From contig NZ_CALHXD010000227.1 of the NCBI RefSeq assembly GCF_938040115.1, positions 1 to 15,569 on the forward strand: DNA of 15,569 bases. Direction: 5' to 3'. Numbering within the stretch: the stretch's first letter is position 1; every line of letters begins with the position of its first letter. The position numbers and the translations under genes are program-made. This DNA is from an uncultured Campylobacter sp. (GTDB lineage Bacteria; Campylobacterota; Campylobacteria; Campylobacterales; Campylobacteraceae). Below the pieces are notes generated by a model, which saw nothing but the letters and a program-made list of their open reading frames with translations, had not been told where the DNA came from and did no database searches. Of the stretch, positions 7,112-14,144 are shown in pieces.

Positions 7112-9620
7112 TTTGATCCCCGCGGTTTTGATATTCGTCATTTTTATAGCCGTCCTAAAACACGGAGTCGAGATAGAAAATATCGACGCGGGCGACTTTA
7201 AAATAGAGCAATTATATATAAAACTCGATAAAAAAATAATTTTACGCGCGCAAAATATAGAGATACCTAAACAAAGCGCCAAGGATAGCTCCGAGGACGC
7301 GCTGCTAGATCTATCCAAAAACATCGTCTGGATCGATAGGCTGTTTGACGAAATCCTACTCGAGCGCGTCAAATTTTTAAACAGCGAGTCCACGCTATTT
7401 TACAGAGACGACGTTTTTTATCTAGATAGCCCGTTTTTGGCGGTTAGCTCAAATTTCAAAGACACCGAAGATGGCATAACCGCAAACGTTTATCTACTCG
7501 AGTTTAAGGACTTTAACATCACTTTAAGCGGCGTTAGCAATGCCGATTTGAGGCGTCAAATTTACGATTTTAACGGTACGTTTTCAAGCCACGAGCTAAA
7601 CGGAAACGCTACCGTAAATCTCAAAAAAGCCGAGCTAACATACGAGCTAAGCGACATAAACGCGACTAGCCTACGGGGCTTTATGGACGAGCTGGGCGCA
7701 AAAACTGGGCTAGATAAAGAGATAAAAAGCTGGATCTACGGCTACATCACGGCGGATAACTACTTCGTAAAATCGCTTCGGGGTAGATTTGACCTAAACA
7801 AGCAAGAACCCTATCTAAACGAGCTTAGCGCGCAGGGTTTTTCTAAAAACGTAAAGGTTAAATTTCACGAAAAACTACCCGCCGCCACAGCCGAGGGAGT
7901 CGATGTTGAGCTAAAGAAAGGCTCGCTATTTTTCACGCTAAAAAATCCAAAATGGCAAGGCAAAAATTTAAATGGAAGCAGTCTTGAAATCTATAAAATT
8001 TTCGAGGAAAAAGGCGCGGGACTCACGCTAAATTTGCAAACCTCGGCCATCTACGACAAAAGCGTAAACTCCATACTAAAAGCCTACGACATCGAGGTTC
8101 CCGTTGAGCAGCTAAGCGGCAAAACGGACGCCAAACTCACGCTTGATATCAAATTTGATCCGCTAGAAGTGACGCCTAAGGGCAAATTTAAGATCACCGG
8201 CGGGCAAACTCTGATCGCGGGAGCTAAATTTAACGTCGAAACCGCAGACGTCGAGCTTTTAAACGACAAGCTAAAGGTAAATGCGAAAAATACGGGGATG
8301 GACTTTTTTAGCGCGGACGTGGCGGTAGACCTTGATCTAGGCAAGCTTGCAGGCGACATAAACGGCACGCTAAAAGGGCTAAATTTGGCATTTGGCAAGA
8401 GCGAAATTTTAAAGCTAAACGCGATGCCGTTTGCGGCTAGGCTTGATTTTAGCGGCAAGGATACAAAACTAGATATCGCTTCGCCGGCCGCTGTGGGTTT
8501 AAAATTCGGCGCGCAAAACGAGATAAATTTACCCGACGCGCGCGATCTACTGCCCTACTCGCCGCTGCTAAAAAGCCTAAAAATATCAGAAGGCGGCGTA
8601 AATATAAAAACCAAAGATTTTGAAAATCTTAGCATAGAAGCTAACGGCGTTAAATTTGAAACTCCGCTGTTTAAAAAAGACGGCTCGCCCTACGATGCGG
8701 ATAGCTTTGCCATTGACGTAAACGCAAAGGGCGCAACGGGCAAGAGCAAAAGCGGCGGGTTAAATTTCAAAATCGCGGGCGGTAAAACGGAGCTTTTTAT
8801 AAAGGAGCTTGATCTGGCGCTTAGAGGAGATGAAAATTTGACCGACAAAGACGGCGACATCGAGTTTGAAGCCAAGGGTTCGAAGCTGATTTTAAACGAC
8901 TTTAACGCGACTCTAGACCTGCTAGCCTACAGCGGCCAGAGTGCGGGCGGGACGGTGAGATTTGACGCAAAGCCCGCTCGCGGCAACTTTTCGCTCGTAA
9001 AATCGGACAAAAAATTTGAAATGTGGGCAAACGACATCAGAGGCGAGTTTATCAACTCGATCTTTAACATCAAAAGCTTTGAGGGCGGCAGCTTTAAAAT
9101 GCGCGTTTTAGGCGGCAGCACCGATGATTTCAAAGGCGAAGTAAGGCTAATCGGCGCCACGCTAAAAGACTACACGTTTTACAACCAGCTTCTGACGTTT
9201 TTAAACTCCGTGCCGTCCCTGCTCGTGTTTAAGACGCCCGACTTTGGCGCGGACGGGTATCCGGTGAAATTCGGCAAAATTTTATTTGAGAAAAAAGGCG
9301 ATGTATTAAAATTCCTAGCCATCGAGCTAGAAAGCTCAAGTGCCGATATCGGCGGACACGGCACGATAAATCTCGCAACCAAAGAGATCGACGTGGATCT
9401 GGAGCTAAAACTGCTAAAAGACGCCAGCTCCATCATCGGCAAGATCCCGCTCGTAAATCAGATCGTGCTGGGCAAAGACCGCACTCTCTCGACCGTCATC
9501 AAAGTGCGCGGGACGCTGCAAAAGCCGCAGTACTCGACGCAAATCCTGCAAGACGCGCTACTTTCGCCGTTTAAGATAATCAGAAACGTACTCGAAGCGC
9601 CGTTTTTGATATTTGAGTAA
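7071..9620 (+). CDS. AsmA/YhdP-like (AsmA-like C-terminal, DUF3971 type) envelope protein
   Basis: This large protein has up to 849 residues: one N-terminal membrane anchor (about residues 11-30, hydrophobic ILIPAVLIFVIFIAVL) and a long periplasmic region rich in beta-strand repeats such as 'LDIKFD...GKFKITGG' and 'NGTLKGLNLAF'. The C-terminal 150 residues, from LLTFLNSVPSLLVFKTP (about 705) through GGHGTINLATKEIDVDLEL to VRGTLQKPQYS, match what is known of the AsmA-like domain of YhdP/TamB-related proteins. Members of that group are thought to form hydrophobic grooves that carry phospholipids between inner and outer membranes. The transport role is inferred from family only. The start is uncertain: 7071 or the ATG at 7092 (MKKIWRIL), neither with a strong ribosome site. 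The 5' end overlaps divergent mltG. No partner gene follows; a hairpin ends the unit. Confidence 0.85.
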   Translation: MKIISLIMKKIWRILIPAVLIFVIFIAVLKHGVEIENIDAGDFKIEQLYIKLDKKIILRAQNIEIPKQSAKDSSEDALLDLSKNIVWIDRLFDEILLERVKFLNSESTLFYRDDVFYLDSPFLAVSSNFKDTEDGITANVYLLEFKDFNITLSGVSNADLRRQIYDFNGTFSSHELNGNATVNLKKAELTYELSDINATSLRGFMDELGAKTGLDKEIKSWIYGYITADNYFVKSLRGRFDLNKQEPYLNELSAQGFSKNVKVKFHEKLPAATAEGVDVELKKGSLFFTLKNPKWQGKNLNGSSLEIYKIFEEKGAGLTLNLQTSAIYDKSVNSILKAYDIEVPVEQLSGKTDAKLTLDIKFDPLEVTPKGKFKITGGQTLIAGAKFNVETADVELLNDKLKVNAKNTGMDFFSADVAVDLDLGKLAGDINGTLKGLNLAFGKSEILKLNAMPFAARLDFSGKDTKLDIASPAAVGLKFGAQNEINLPDARDLLPYSPLLKSLKISEGGVNIKTKDFENLSIEANGVKFETPLFKKDGSPYDADSFAIDVNAKGATGKSKSGGLNFKIAGGKTELFIKELDLALRGDENLTDKDGDIEFEAKGSKLILNDFNATLDLLAYSGQSAGGTVRFDAKPARGNFSLVKSDKKFEMWANDIRGEFINSIFNIKSFEGGSFKMRVLGGSTDDFKGEVRLIGATLKDYTFYNQLLTFLNSVPSLLVFKTPDFGADGYPVKFGKILFEKKGDVLKFLAIELESSSADIGGHGTINLATKEIDVDLELKLLKDASSIIGKIPLVNQIVLGKDRTLSTVIKVRGTLQKPQYSTQILQDALLSPFKIIRNVLEAPFLIFE
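7143..7148 (-). promoter_or_regulatory. Possible -10 element of mltG, inside the AsmA-like gene
   Basis: The minus strand reads GGCTATAAAAATG. The TATAAA would be a -10 element 32-37 bases before the chosen mltG ATG at 7111, leaving a short leader that includes the GGGGA ribosome site. It lies in the coding sequence of the opposing gene. Confidence 0.35.
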
Positions 9621-9680
9621 ATTTCACGAGATTTCAGGCGTCTGCGCCGCTAGTTTGCGGGTTAAATTTAAGCCAAATTT

Positions 9681-9724
9681 GATACCCAGCGCCGCTTGGC
9701 TGCGCAAGGCGCTCGCTGGGTATC
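9681..9724. terminator. Hairpin after the AsmA-like gene
   Basis: The perfect 11-base arms GATACCCAGCG (9681-9691) and CGCTGGGTATC (9714-9724) enclose a 22-base GC-rich loop. The loop holds more self-complementary pieces, such as GCGCC with GGCGC in an alternative pairing. AAATTT elements flank it on both sides. It lies 60 bases after the plus-strand stop and 36 bases beyond the end of the decayed minus-strand gene, so it could serve both directions. No T-run follows. Confidence 0.5.
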
Positions 9725-9759
9725 GGCAAATTTAATCAAATTTGCAGTCTTTGATATTT

Positions 9760-10103
9760 CTAAATGGCAAGCATGAGCACTACACTTAAAAAACCGAGTC
9801 GCAAACAAAATCCAAATAGCAAAATTTCGCCCTTAAAATAGAGTGGGCTCGCTGCGGATTTTTATAAATTTGTAATCTTTATAGGCCGTGAAAATCGCGA
9901 GCAAAACGCAAAAACGTCGCTGCGATACTTCGCGCCGCAAAGTCAAAATCGCACCCGCGCCAAATTTGATAAAAACGGCGCCAAGGCTAGCAAGATAAAA
10001 CCGGCGTAGGCGTATAGTATACAGACGCGCTAAATGCGCTCAGGGCAAAAACGGCACTAAAAATTAGCGCGCCGACCGTAGATTTTGCACATTTCTTGTA
10101 AAT
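9760..10103 (-). pseudogene. Remnant of a small membrane-protein gene broken by frameshifts
   Basis: No frame is open throughout, but the minus strand reads as one coherent hydrophobic protein if the frame is changed about three times. Piece one (9987-10103) holds KSTVGALIFSAVFALSAF. Piece two (down to 9943) holds YAGFILLA. Piece three (9833 to about 10008) holds SLGAVFIKFGAGAILTL and VLLAIFTAYKDYKFIKIR. Piece four (9760-9861) holds GEILLFGFCLRLGFLSVV and ends at a TAG. Together they give about 110 residues with three or four membrane segments. No start codon is evident for piece one; an ATG at 10092 lies in another frame. I do not recognise the family. Sequencing errors at short T runs could imitate some of the breaks. 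The rest of the 595-base gap between the neighbouring genes shows no gene. Confidence 0.5.
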
Positions 10104-10215
10104 TCACGGCGGGTTTTGGCGTTTGGCGCCGTCTTGCCGGGACTACGATTTTTATTAAATTTGCTTGCGTTTTAAATTTTATCGCTAGCGGCTCGGACGT
10201 TTTACGGCGTCAAAT

Positions 10216-10704
10216 TTAGCCTTTGATCTCATCGTCAAAAAGCTCGCGAACGTCCACCCAAAAGCTTTCTGGCATAAAAATCGGCGAGTCCAAAATTTCC
10301 AGCAAACCGTCCCTAAAAGACAAAAACTCCGCGACTCTTTGGAGCCCGTCAACGGTTTTTATACTCATGTCCGCTAGCCGCTGCACCTTTACGAGCTGCA
10401 TTTTATCAGCTGTCCACTCGGCAAATGCCAAAAACCGCGAATCGTCCGAAAACGTAAAACACGCCGTAGCCTGCTCGCTAAGTAAAATTTGCTCAATCTC
10501 GCCGCTTTGGCTAAATTTTACGTTTTTGCTCTCGCTCTCGCTTTCTTCGCGCTTCAAATTTAAACCTTGCGCCTCCGCGCTCGCGTAAAGCCGTAGCTCG
10601 CCCAAACTCGGCGCGCCCATGGCTATCTCATGACCTTCAAATTCCGCGCTAAATTTACCGTCCGCGCTGCACTCTTTTGCGCTGTAATTCCAAGCAGAAC
10701 CCAT
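10216..10704 (-). CDS. Hypothetical acidic soluble protein
   Basis: This 162-residue protein has no signal peptide or membrane segment and is rich in Glu and Asp. I do not recognise the family. The N terminus (WNYSAKECSADGKFSAEF, about residues 5-22) and a later stretch (FSDDSRFLAFAEW, about 104-116) both resemble single blades of WD40-like propellers, where a strand follows a (S)DG/DS turn and ends in an aromatic. Between them is a run of alternating Glu and Ser (about 53-59). The gene is convincing: GAAAGGAAATAA lies just before the ATG and amino-acid use is normal. It lies 56 bases after another orphan gene on the same strand, so the two may form a unit. Acidic orphan pairs of this kind are sometimes immunity proteins, but no toxin gene is present here and that idea is speculative. 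Confidence 0.7.
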   Translation of the reverse strand: MGSAWNYSAKECSADGKFSAEFEGHEIAMGAPSLGELRLYASAEAQGLNLKREESESESKNVKFSQSGEIEQILLSEQATACFTFSDDSRFLAFAEWTADKMQLVKVQRLADMSIKTVDGLQRVAEFLSFRDGLLEILDSPIFMPESFWVDVRELFDDEIKG

Positions 10705-10760
10705 TTATTTCCTTTCAAATTTATCTGCGCATTTGCCTGCGCCGCACAAATCTCGCGGTC

Positions 10761-11018
10761 TCACGGCTCAAAATCAAAGCAGTAAAAATCATCCACCTCG
10801 CTCCAAAGCTCTTTGAGCGACTGCCCGTCTATCTGAGGCGCAGCGTAGAGTTCTTGTAACGTGGAGAAATACCGCTCGCCGCTCGCATTTGCGCCGGATT
10901 CGTCCGCGCACCTTTGAAACGAGCAGCGATCCGCATAGGCGATGATTATATACTCTACGCCGCGCAGGCGAAAGCTAAGCTCGGGCTCGCCGCCATCGAC
11001 CACGCATTTTAACAGCAT
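10761..11018 (-). CDS. Hypothetical small protein, possibly 5'-truncated
   Basis: This is an 85-residue acidic soluble protein as called from the ATG at 11018. It ends with a stretch typical of a family of small cytoplasmic proteins of unknown function: a short strand region (SFRLRGVEYIIIAY), then YFSTLQELYAAPQIDGQSLK and an acidic, aromatic tail. The likeness to this family is from memory. The same frame is open upstream to 11084 and reads sensibly there (FSFETIEQ directly before the Met), yet that extension has no ATG, GTG or TTG. Either translation starts at the internal ATG, with only a weak AGAG before it, or the true 5' end has been lost. It is followed by the 162-residue orphan. Confidence 0.55.
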   Translation of the reverse strand: MLLKCVVDGGEPELSFRLRGVEYIIIAYADRCSFQRCADESGANASGERYFSTLQELYAAPQIDGQSLKELWSEVDDFYCFDFEP

Positions 11019-11134
11019 TTGCTCTATGGTTTCAAATGAAAATTTGGGCGTTTGACTTCTTTTTAAATTTATTTTGCCGTATTTTTAAAGGTAGAAAATG
11101 CGTAAAATTTGCCGTGTTTTTGAAAGTAAATTTT

Positions 11135-11172
11135 AAAAATTAGCTCAAACTTGAGCACTGAATTTGAGCTAA
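11135..11172 (-). terminator. Intrinsic terminator of the hyp operon
   Basis: On the minus strand, 14 bases after the hypA stop, the ten-base arms TTAGCTCAAA and TTTGAGCTAA (plus-strand 11140-11149 and 11163-11172) form a stem with a 13-base loop. A T-rich run (ATTTTTAAAATTT) follows at once. This is a standard factor-independent terminator and separates the hyp operon from the orphan genes downstream. Confidence 0.85.
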
Positions 11173-11186
11173 AATTTGCGGCAAAA

Positions 11187-11528
11187 TCACCGCATCTCAA
11201 GGCGCATGAGGTGCATATCCTCGCCGCCCGTGACCTCAAGCTGCTGCGAGCCGCAGGCCGGACAGGTGAAGTCGTTTTCGCTAAGCTCGCCGCTAAAACC
11301 GCAGCTTTTGCACTCCACGGCGACGTTTTGCAAGGTGATTGCAAGCTCGGCATTTTCGCAGATCGTGCCCGTTTTATAAACCTCAAACGCGCTTTCTAGA
11401 TAGTGAGGCTCGACGCCGCTTAGCCGCCCGATACGCACCTCAAGGCGTACGACCTCTTTTGCGCCGTTTGCGGCGGCGTTTTTCTCGCAAAGCACGACTA
11501 GGCTTTGGACTATACTTAGTTCATGCAT
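11187..11528 (-). CDS. hypA: Hydrogenase nickel incorporation protein HypA
   Basis: This nickel metallochaperone acts with HypB to load nickel into the [NiFe]-hydrogenase large subunit; in some relatives it also serves urease. It is 113 residues, the normal size. It starts with MHELS, whose His2 is the nickel ligand in the family, and has the zinc site CKSC-x12-CPAC in the second half. The start is set by MHEL and by AAGGA six bases upstream. The frame is open 33 codons further upstream, but that part has no family character. It is the last gene of the hyp operon, followed by the intrinsic terminator. Its ATG overlaps the stop of the 45-codon ORF that fills the gap after hypE. Confidence 0.95.
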   Translation of the reverse strand: MHELSIVQSLVVLCEKNAAANGAKEVVRLEVRIGRLSGVEPHYLESAFEVYKTGTICENAELAITLQNVAVECKSCGFSGELSENDFTCPACGSQQLEVTGGEDMHLMRLEMR

Positions 11529-11665
11529 CAGATTTCCTTGATTGCGGACGTAGCGGATTTTATTTTTACGCACGCGTCTAGGGCGTAAATTTGATAATTT
11601 TTGCGAGACAGCTCTCGTGCCGCGCAAACCCGAAAATCTAGCGCATCTAAATTTGATCTAGCCAT
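11528..11665 (-). CDS. Small ORF (45 residues) filling the hypE-hypA gap
   Basis: An ATG at 11665, eight bases after the hypE stop, opens a frame of 45 codons. Its TGA overlaps the hypA ATG (TGATG). The product begins MARSNLDALDFRVCAAREL, is mixed in charge, and has Cys at 14 and 32; no membrane segment, signal or known domain is seen. The only ribosome-site candidate is a weak AGG about seven bases before the ATG. The hypA ribosome site lies within its last codons. By chance a frame this long would be open perhaps one time in ten, but its exact fit to both neighbours is suggestive of a translated, coupled gene. It may equally be a decayed or non-coding spacer. In the C. jejuni hyp cluster, as I recall it, hypE and hypA are adjacent. 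Confidence 0.45.
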   Translation of the reverse strand: MARSNLDALDFRVCAARELSRKNYQIYALDACVKIKSATSAIKEI

Positions 11666-11673
11666 CGCCGCGC

Positions 11674-12723
11674 CTAGCATATTCGAGGCAGCAGCTCGCC
11701 CTTTGGCGCTTCTAAAAAGCGCTTCGAGCCGTATGCGTTTTGCAAGATGACGCGGCCGTTTGCGGTACCTAAAATCTCGCCGATCGAGGCTGCGTTAGCG
11801 TCAAATTTGCGCAAAATCTCAAGCGCGCGCGCCTCGTCTTTTTCATCTACGGCTAGCACGAACGTACCCTCGTTAGCTAGCTCATAAGGCTCAAAGCCAA
11901 ACAGCTCGCAAACGCCCGTCACTTCGTCGCTGACCTTGATATCCTCCTCGCGCACGAGGATGTCTAGGCCGCTAAATTTCGCCCATTCGTTTAGCACCGC
12001 CGAGAGTCCGCCGCGCGTCGCGTCGCGCATACAAAGAGGCTTCACACCGCCTTCTATTAGCGCCTTTACTACGCCCACTAGCGCCTTGCAGTCGCTTTTT
12101 AGCTCGCTTTGCAGATCCAGCTCCTCGCGGCTGGCCAGTACTACTGCGCCGTGTCTACCCACATCGCCCGAGATCAGGATTTTTGCGCCCGCGCGCAGGC
12201 TTTTTAGCTCCACGCCCTCGCAGACGATCTCGCCGATACCGCTCGTGTTGATAAAAATTTTATCGCATTTACCGCGCGGCACGACCTTCGTATCGCCGCA
12301 GACGATTTGCACGCCGTTTTCGCGAGCGACAGCGGCTAGCGAGCCTAGCACGCGCTCTAGCTCGGCTATCTCAAGCCCCTCCTCGACGATTAGCGCGCAG
12401 CTTAGGTACTTTGCCTCAGCACCCACCATAGCTAGGTCGTTTATCGTGCCGCATGCGGCGATCTTGCCGATGTCGCCGCCGTTAAAAAATATCGGCGTAA
12501 CCACGAAGCTATCGGTGCTAAAGGCTAGTTTGCCGTTAAATTTGGGCGTCAAATCTGCCGAGTCGCCAGCATTTTCGTCTGCGCGAAAATCGCCGAAATT
12601 TAATATCGCGCTATCGTTGCTCTCGCGCAAAATTTCATTGTCGAATATCCTAAAAATCGTCTCGTTTATAAGCGAGTTCATCTCCTCGCCGCCGCCGCCG
12701 TGGCTTAGCATTATCTTGCTCAA
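11674..12723 (-). CDS. hypE: Carbamoyl dehydratase HypE
   Basis: HypE makes the cyanide ligands of the [NiFe] active-site iron: HypF transfers a carbamoyl group to its C-terminal Cys, which HypE dehydrates with ATP to a thiocyanate. The protein ends in PRIC, the family's obligatory tail. It has the PurM/AIR-synthase-like fold with LSHGGGGEEM near the N terminus, DSAIL, GKIAACGTINDLAMVGA, CGDTKV, ISGDVGRHG and MRDATRGG. I chose the TTG at 12723 (349 residues) because AGGAGG lies five bases before it; the ATG four codons on would be 17 bases away. It follows hypD after 12 bases. HypF is not in the window. Confidence 0.95.
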   Translation of the reverse strand: MSKIMLSHGGGGEEMNSLINETIFRIFDNEILRESNDSAILNFGDFRADENAGDSADLTPKFNGKLAFSTDSFVVTPIFFNGGDIGKIAACGTINDLAMVGAEAKYLSCALIVEEGLEIAELERVLGSLAAVARENGVQIVCGDTKVVPRGKCDKIFINTSGIGEIVCEGVELKSLRAGAKILISGDVGRHGAVVLASREELDLQSELKSDCKALVGVVKALIEGGVKPLCMRDATRGGLSAVLNEWAKFSGLDILVREEDIKVSDEVTGVCELFGFEPYELANEGTFVLAVDEKDEARALEILRKFDANAASIGEILGTANGRVILQNAYGSKRFLEAPKGELLPRIC

Positions 12724-12728
12724 ATTTG

Positions 12729-12734
12729 CCTCCT
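12729..12734 (-). promoter_or_regulatory. Ribosome binding site that supports a TTG start for hypE
   Basis: A perfect AGGAGG on the minus strand is five bases before TTG (12723-12721). The nearest ATG, at codon 5, is 17 bases away. The strong site offsets the weak start codon. Confidence 0.75.
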
Positions 12735-12735
12735 C

Positions 12736-13833
12736 TTAGCCCGCGCTTTTGACGTCGCCGTATTTGTAATATGCCGCGCACGCGCCCTCGCTAGAGACCA
12801 TGCACGAGCCTACTGGGGTTTTTGGCGTGCAGGCTTTAGCGAAAATTTTGCAGTCAAAAGGCTTTGCGCGCCCGCGTAAAATTTCAGGGCAGATACAGGC
12901 CTTGCTCTCGCCTTTGCTTTGCACGCTACAGTCAAATTTGACCCTCGCGTCAAGCTCGGCGTACTCGGAGCGCAGCTTCATACCGCTTTGCGCGATCACG
13001 CCAAGACCGCGCCATGAGAAGTCGCACGGCTCGAAAAACTCGTCTATGAGCGCCTTTGCTTTTTGATTGCCCTCGCGCGTGACGACTCTGGCGTATTCGT
13101 TATAGACCTCGTGCGTGCCCGCGTTTTGCTGGCGGACGAGATTTAGGATGCCGTCCATCAGATCAAGCGGCTCAAATCCGCTAACCGCGATAGGCTTTTT
13201 ATACTCGGCCGCGATGCTCTCGTAGATGCCATATCCCGTGATCACGCTCACGTGGCTAGGGCCCAAAAATGCGTCGATCTTGACGTCTTCGTCGTTTAGG
13301 ATCGCTCGCACGGGTGCGGGGACCGTAACGTGATTTATATGGAAAAATAGATTTTTTATCCCGAGCTCCAGCGTTTTTTGGACCAAATTTGCGCTCATAG
13401 GCGTCGTCGTCTCAAACCCGATCGCAAAAAATATCACGCTCTTTTCGGGATTTTCGCGCGCGATTTTGATACAGTCTAGCGGGCTATATAGCGCTCTGAT
13501 GTCACAACCTTCGCCGCGCAGCTTTTGCAGGCTGGTCGAGGAGCCTGGGACTCTGAGCATATCGGCTAGAGTGCACAAGATGGTGCCGGGCATCTGGGCT
13601 AGCTTGATCGCCTCGTCTATGCGGCTCCTTGGCATCACGCAGACGGGACAGCCGGGGCCGTGGACGAAATTTATATGCTCGCCCACTAGCTGAGGCAGGC
13701 CAAATTTCATGATCGAGTGCGTATGTCCGCCGCAAATTTCCATGATGTTTAGCGGTTTTACGCTCTCTTTTTTGATGAGTTTTGAAAGCGCCAAAATAAG
13801 CTCTTTATCGCGAAAATCATTGATTAGATTCAC
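12736..13833 (-). CDS. hypD: Hydrogenase Fe(CN)2CO assembly scaffold HypD
   Basis: HypD is an iron-sulfur protein that, with HypC, holds the iron while cyanide and carbon monoxide ligands are attached. The 365-residue protein is full length. It shows ICGGHTHS with Cys34, and GPGCPVC with Cys62 and Cys65, which form the active site and redox pair region. GFETTTPMS and SGFEPLD lie in the middle. The C-terminal third is Cys-rich (CICPEILRG, CKIFAKACTP, GSCMVSSEGAC), which provides the [4Fe-4S] ligands. Translation starts at GTG with AAGGA about seven bases upstream, and the start overlaps the hypC stop by four bases (GTGA). This tight coupling fits the known HypC-HypD complex. Confidence 0.96.
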   Translation of the reverse strand: MNLINDFRDKELILALSKLIKKESVKPLNIMEICGGHTHSIMKFGLPQLVGEHINFVHGPGCPVCVMPRSRIDEAIKLAQMPGTILCTLADMLRVPGSSTSLQKLRGEGCDIRALYSPLDCIKIARENPEKSVIFFAIGFETTTPMSANLVQKTLELGIKNLFFHINHVTVPAPVRAILNDEDVKIDAFLGPSHVSVITGYGIYESIAAEYKKPIAVSGFEPLDLMDGILNLVRQQNAGTHEVYNEYARVVTREGNQKAKALIDEFFEPCDFSWRGLGVIAQSGMKLRSEYAELDARVKFDCSVQSKGESKACICPEILRGRAKPFDCKIFAKACTPKTPVGSCMVSSEGACAAYYKYGDVKSAG

Positions 13834-14144
13834 GCTTTTTCCTTTGCGTTTGGCTCATTTGCCGCCGCTTGCATGGCGCCTAGCCCGGCGTCGCCTTCGT
13901 CCGCGCCGATCTGGCCGCTCTCCATATCTTTGGCGATTTGGCGGTAGATTTCGATACTCTCTAGCGCAAATTTCGTATCGATTTTTTCCATCGCGTAGCC
14001 GACGTGGATGAGTACGTATTCGCCCACGGCTACGGGCTCGGCGATGAGATCGAGGCTCACGCGGCGACTCACGCCTAGCGTCTCGACGGTAGCGACGTTA
14101 TCTTCGTCGATCGCGACCACTTTTGACGGGATTGAGAGGCACAT
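13830..14144 (-). CDS. hypC: Hydrogenase maturation chaperone HypC
   Basis: This small chaperone binds HypD and then the hydrogenase large-subunit precursor, carrying the Fe(CN)2CO group. It starts MCLSIPSKV, with the essential Cys2, and has the OB-fold core ending GYAMEKID (about residues 49-56). At 104 residues it is longer than the common 75-95. The extra length is an Ala/Gly/Glu-rich tail (DEGDAGLGAMQAAANE) that looks disordered. The ATG overlaps the hypB stop by one base (TAATG), and the TGA overlaps the hypD GTG. Confidence 0.95.
   Translation of the reverse strand: MCLSIPSKVVAIDEDNVATVETLGVSRRVSLDLIAEPVAVGEYVLIHVGYAMEKIDTKFALESIEIYRQIAKDMESGQIGADEGDAGLGAMQAAANEPNAKEKA

Noticed and set aside
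7112..7393. N-terminal extension of mltG by 94 codons
   Set aside because: The extra residues are Ser/Ile-rich and lie antisense to the AsmA-like gene. The membrane anchor expected at the MltG N terminus starts right after the ATG at 7111, which has its own GGGGA ribosome site.
11073..11126. Imperfect 18-19-base direct repeat (TTTGCCGTRTTTTTRAAAG-like)
   Set aside because: It is too short and too AT-rich to call a mobile-element end or attachment site; it is kept only as context for the possibly truncated orphan gene.
11529..11627. 33-codon N-terminal extension of hypA
   Set aside because: MHEL is the conserved HypA start with essential His2, and AAGGA lies six bases before it.
11936..12739. 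267-codon plus-strand ORF opposite hypE
   Set aside because: It is Ser/Pro-rich and antisense to a clear hypE; it is an effect of codon use on the other strand.
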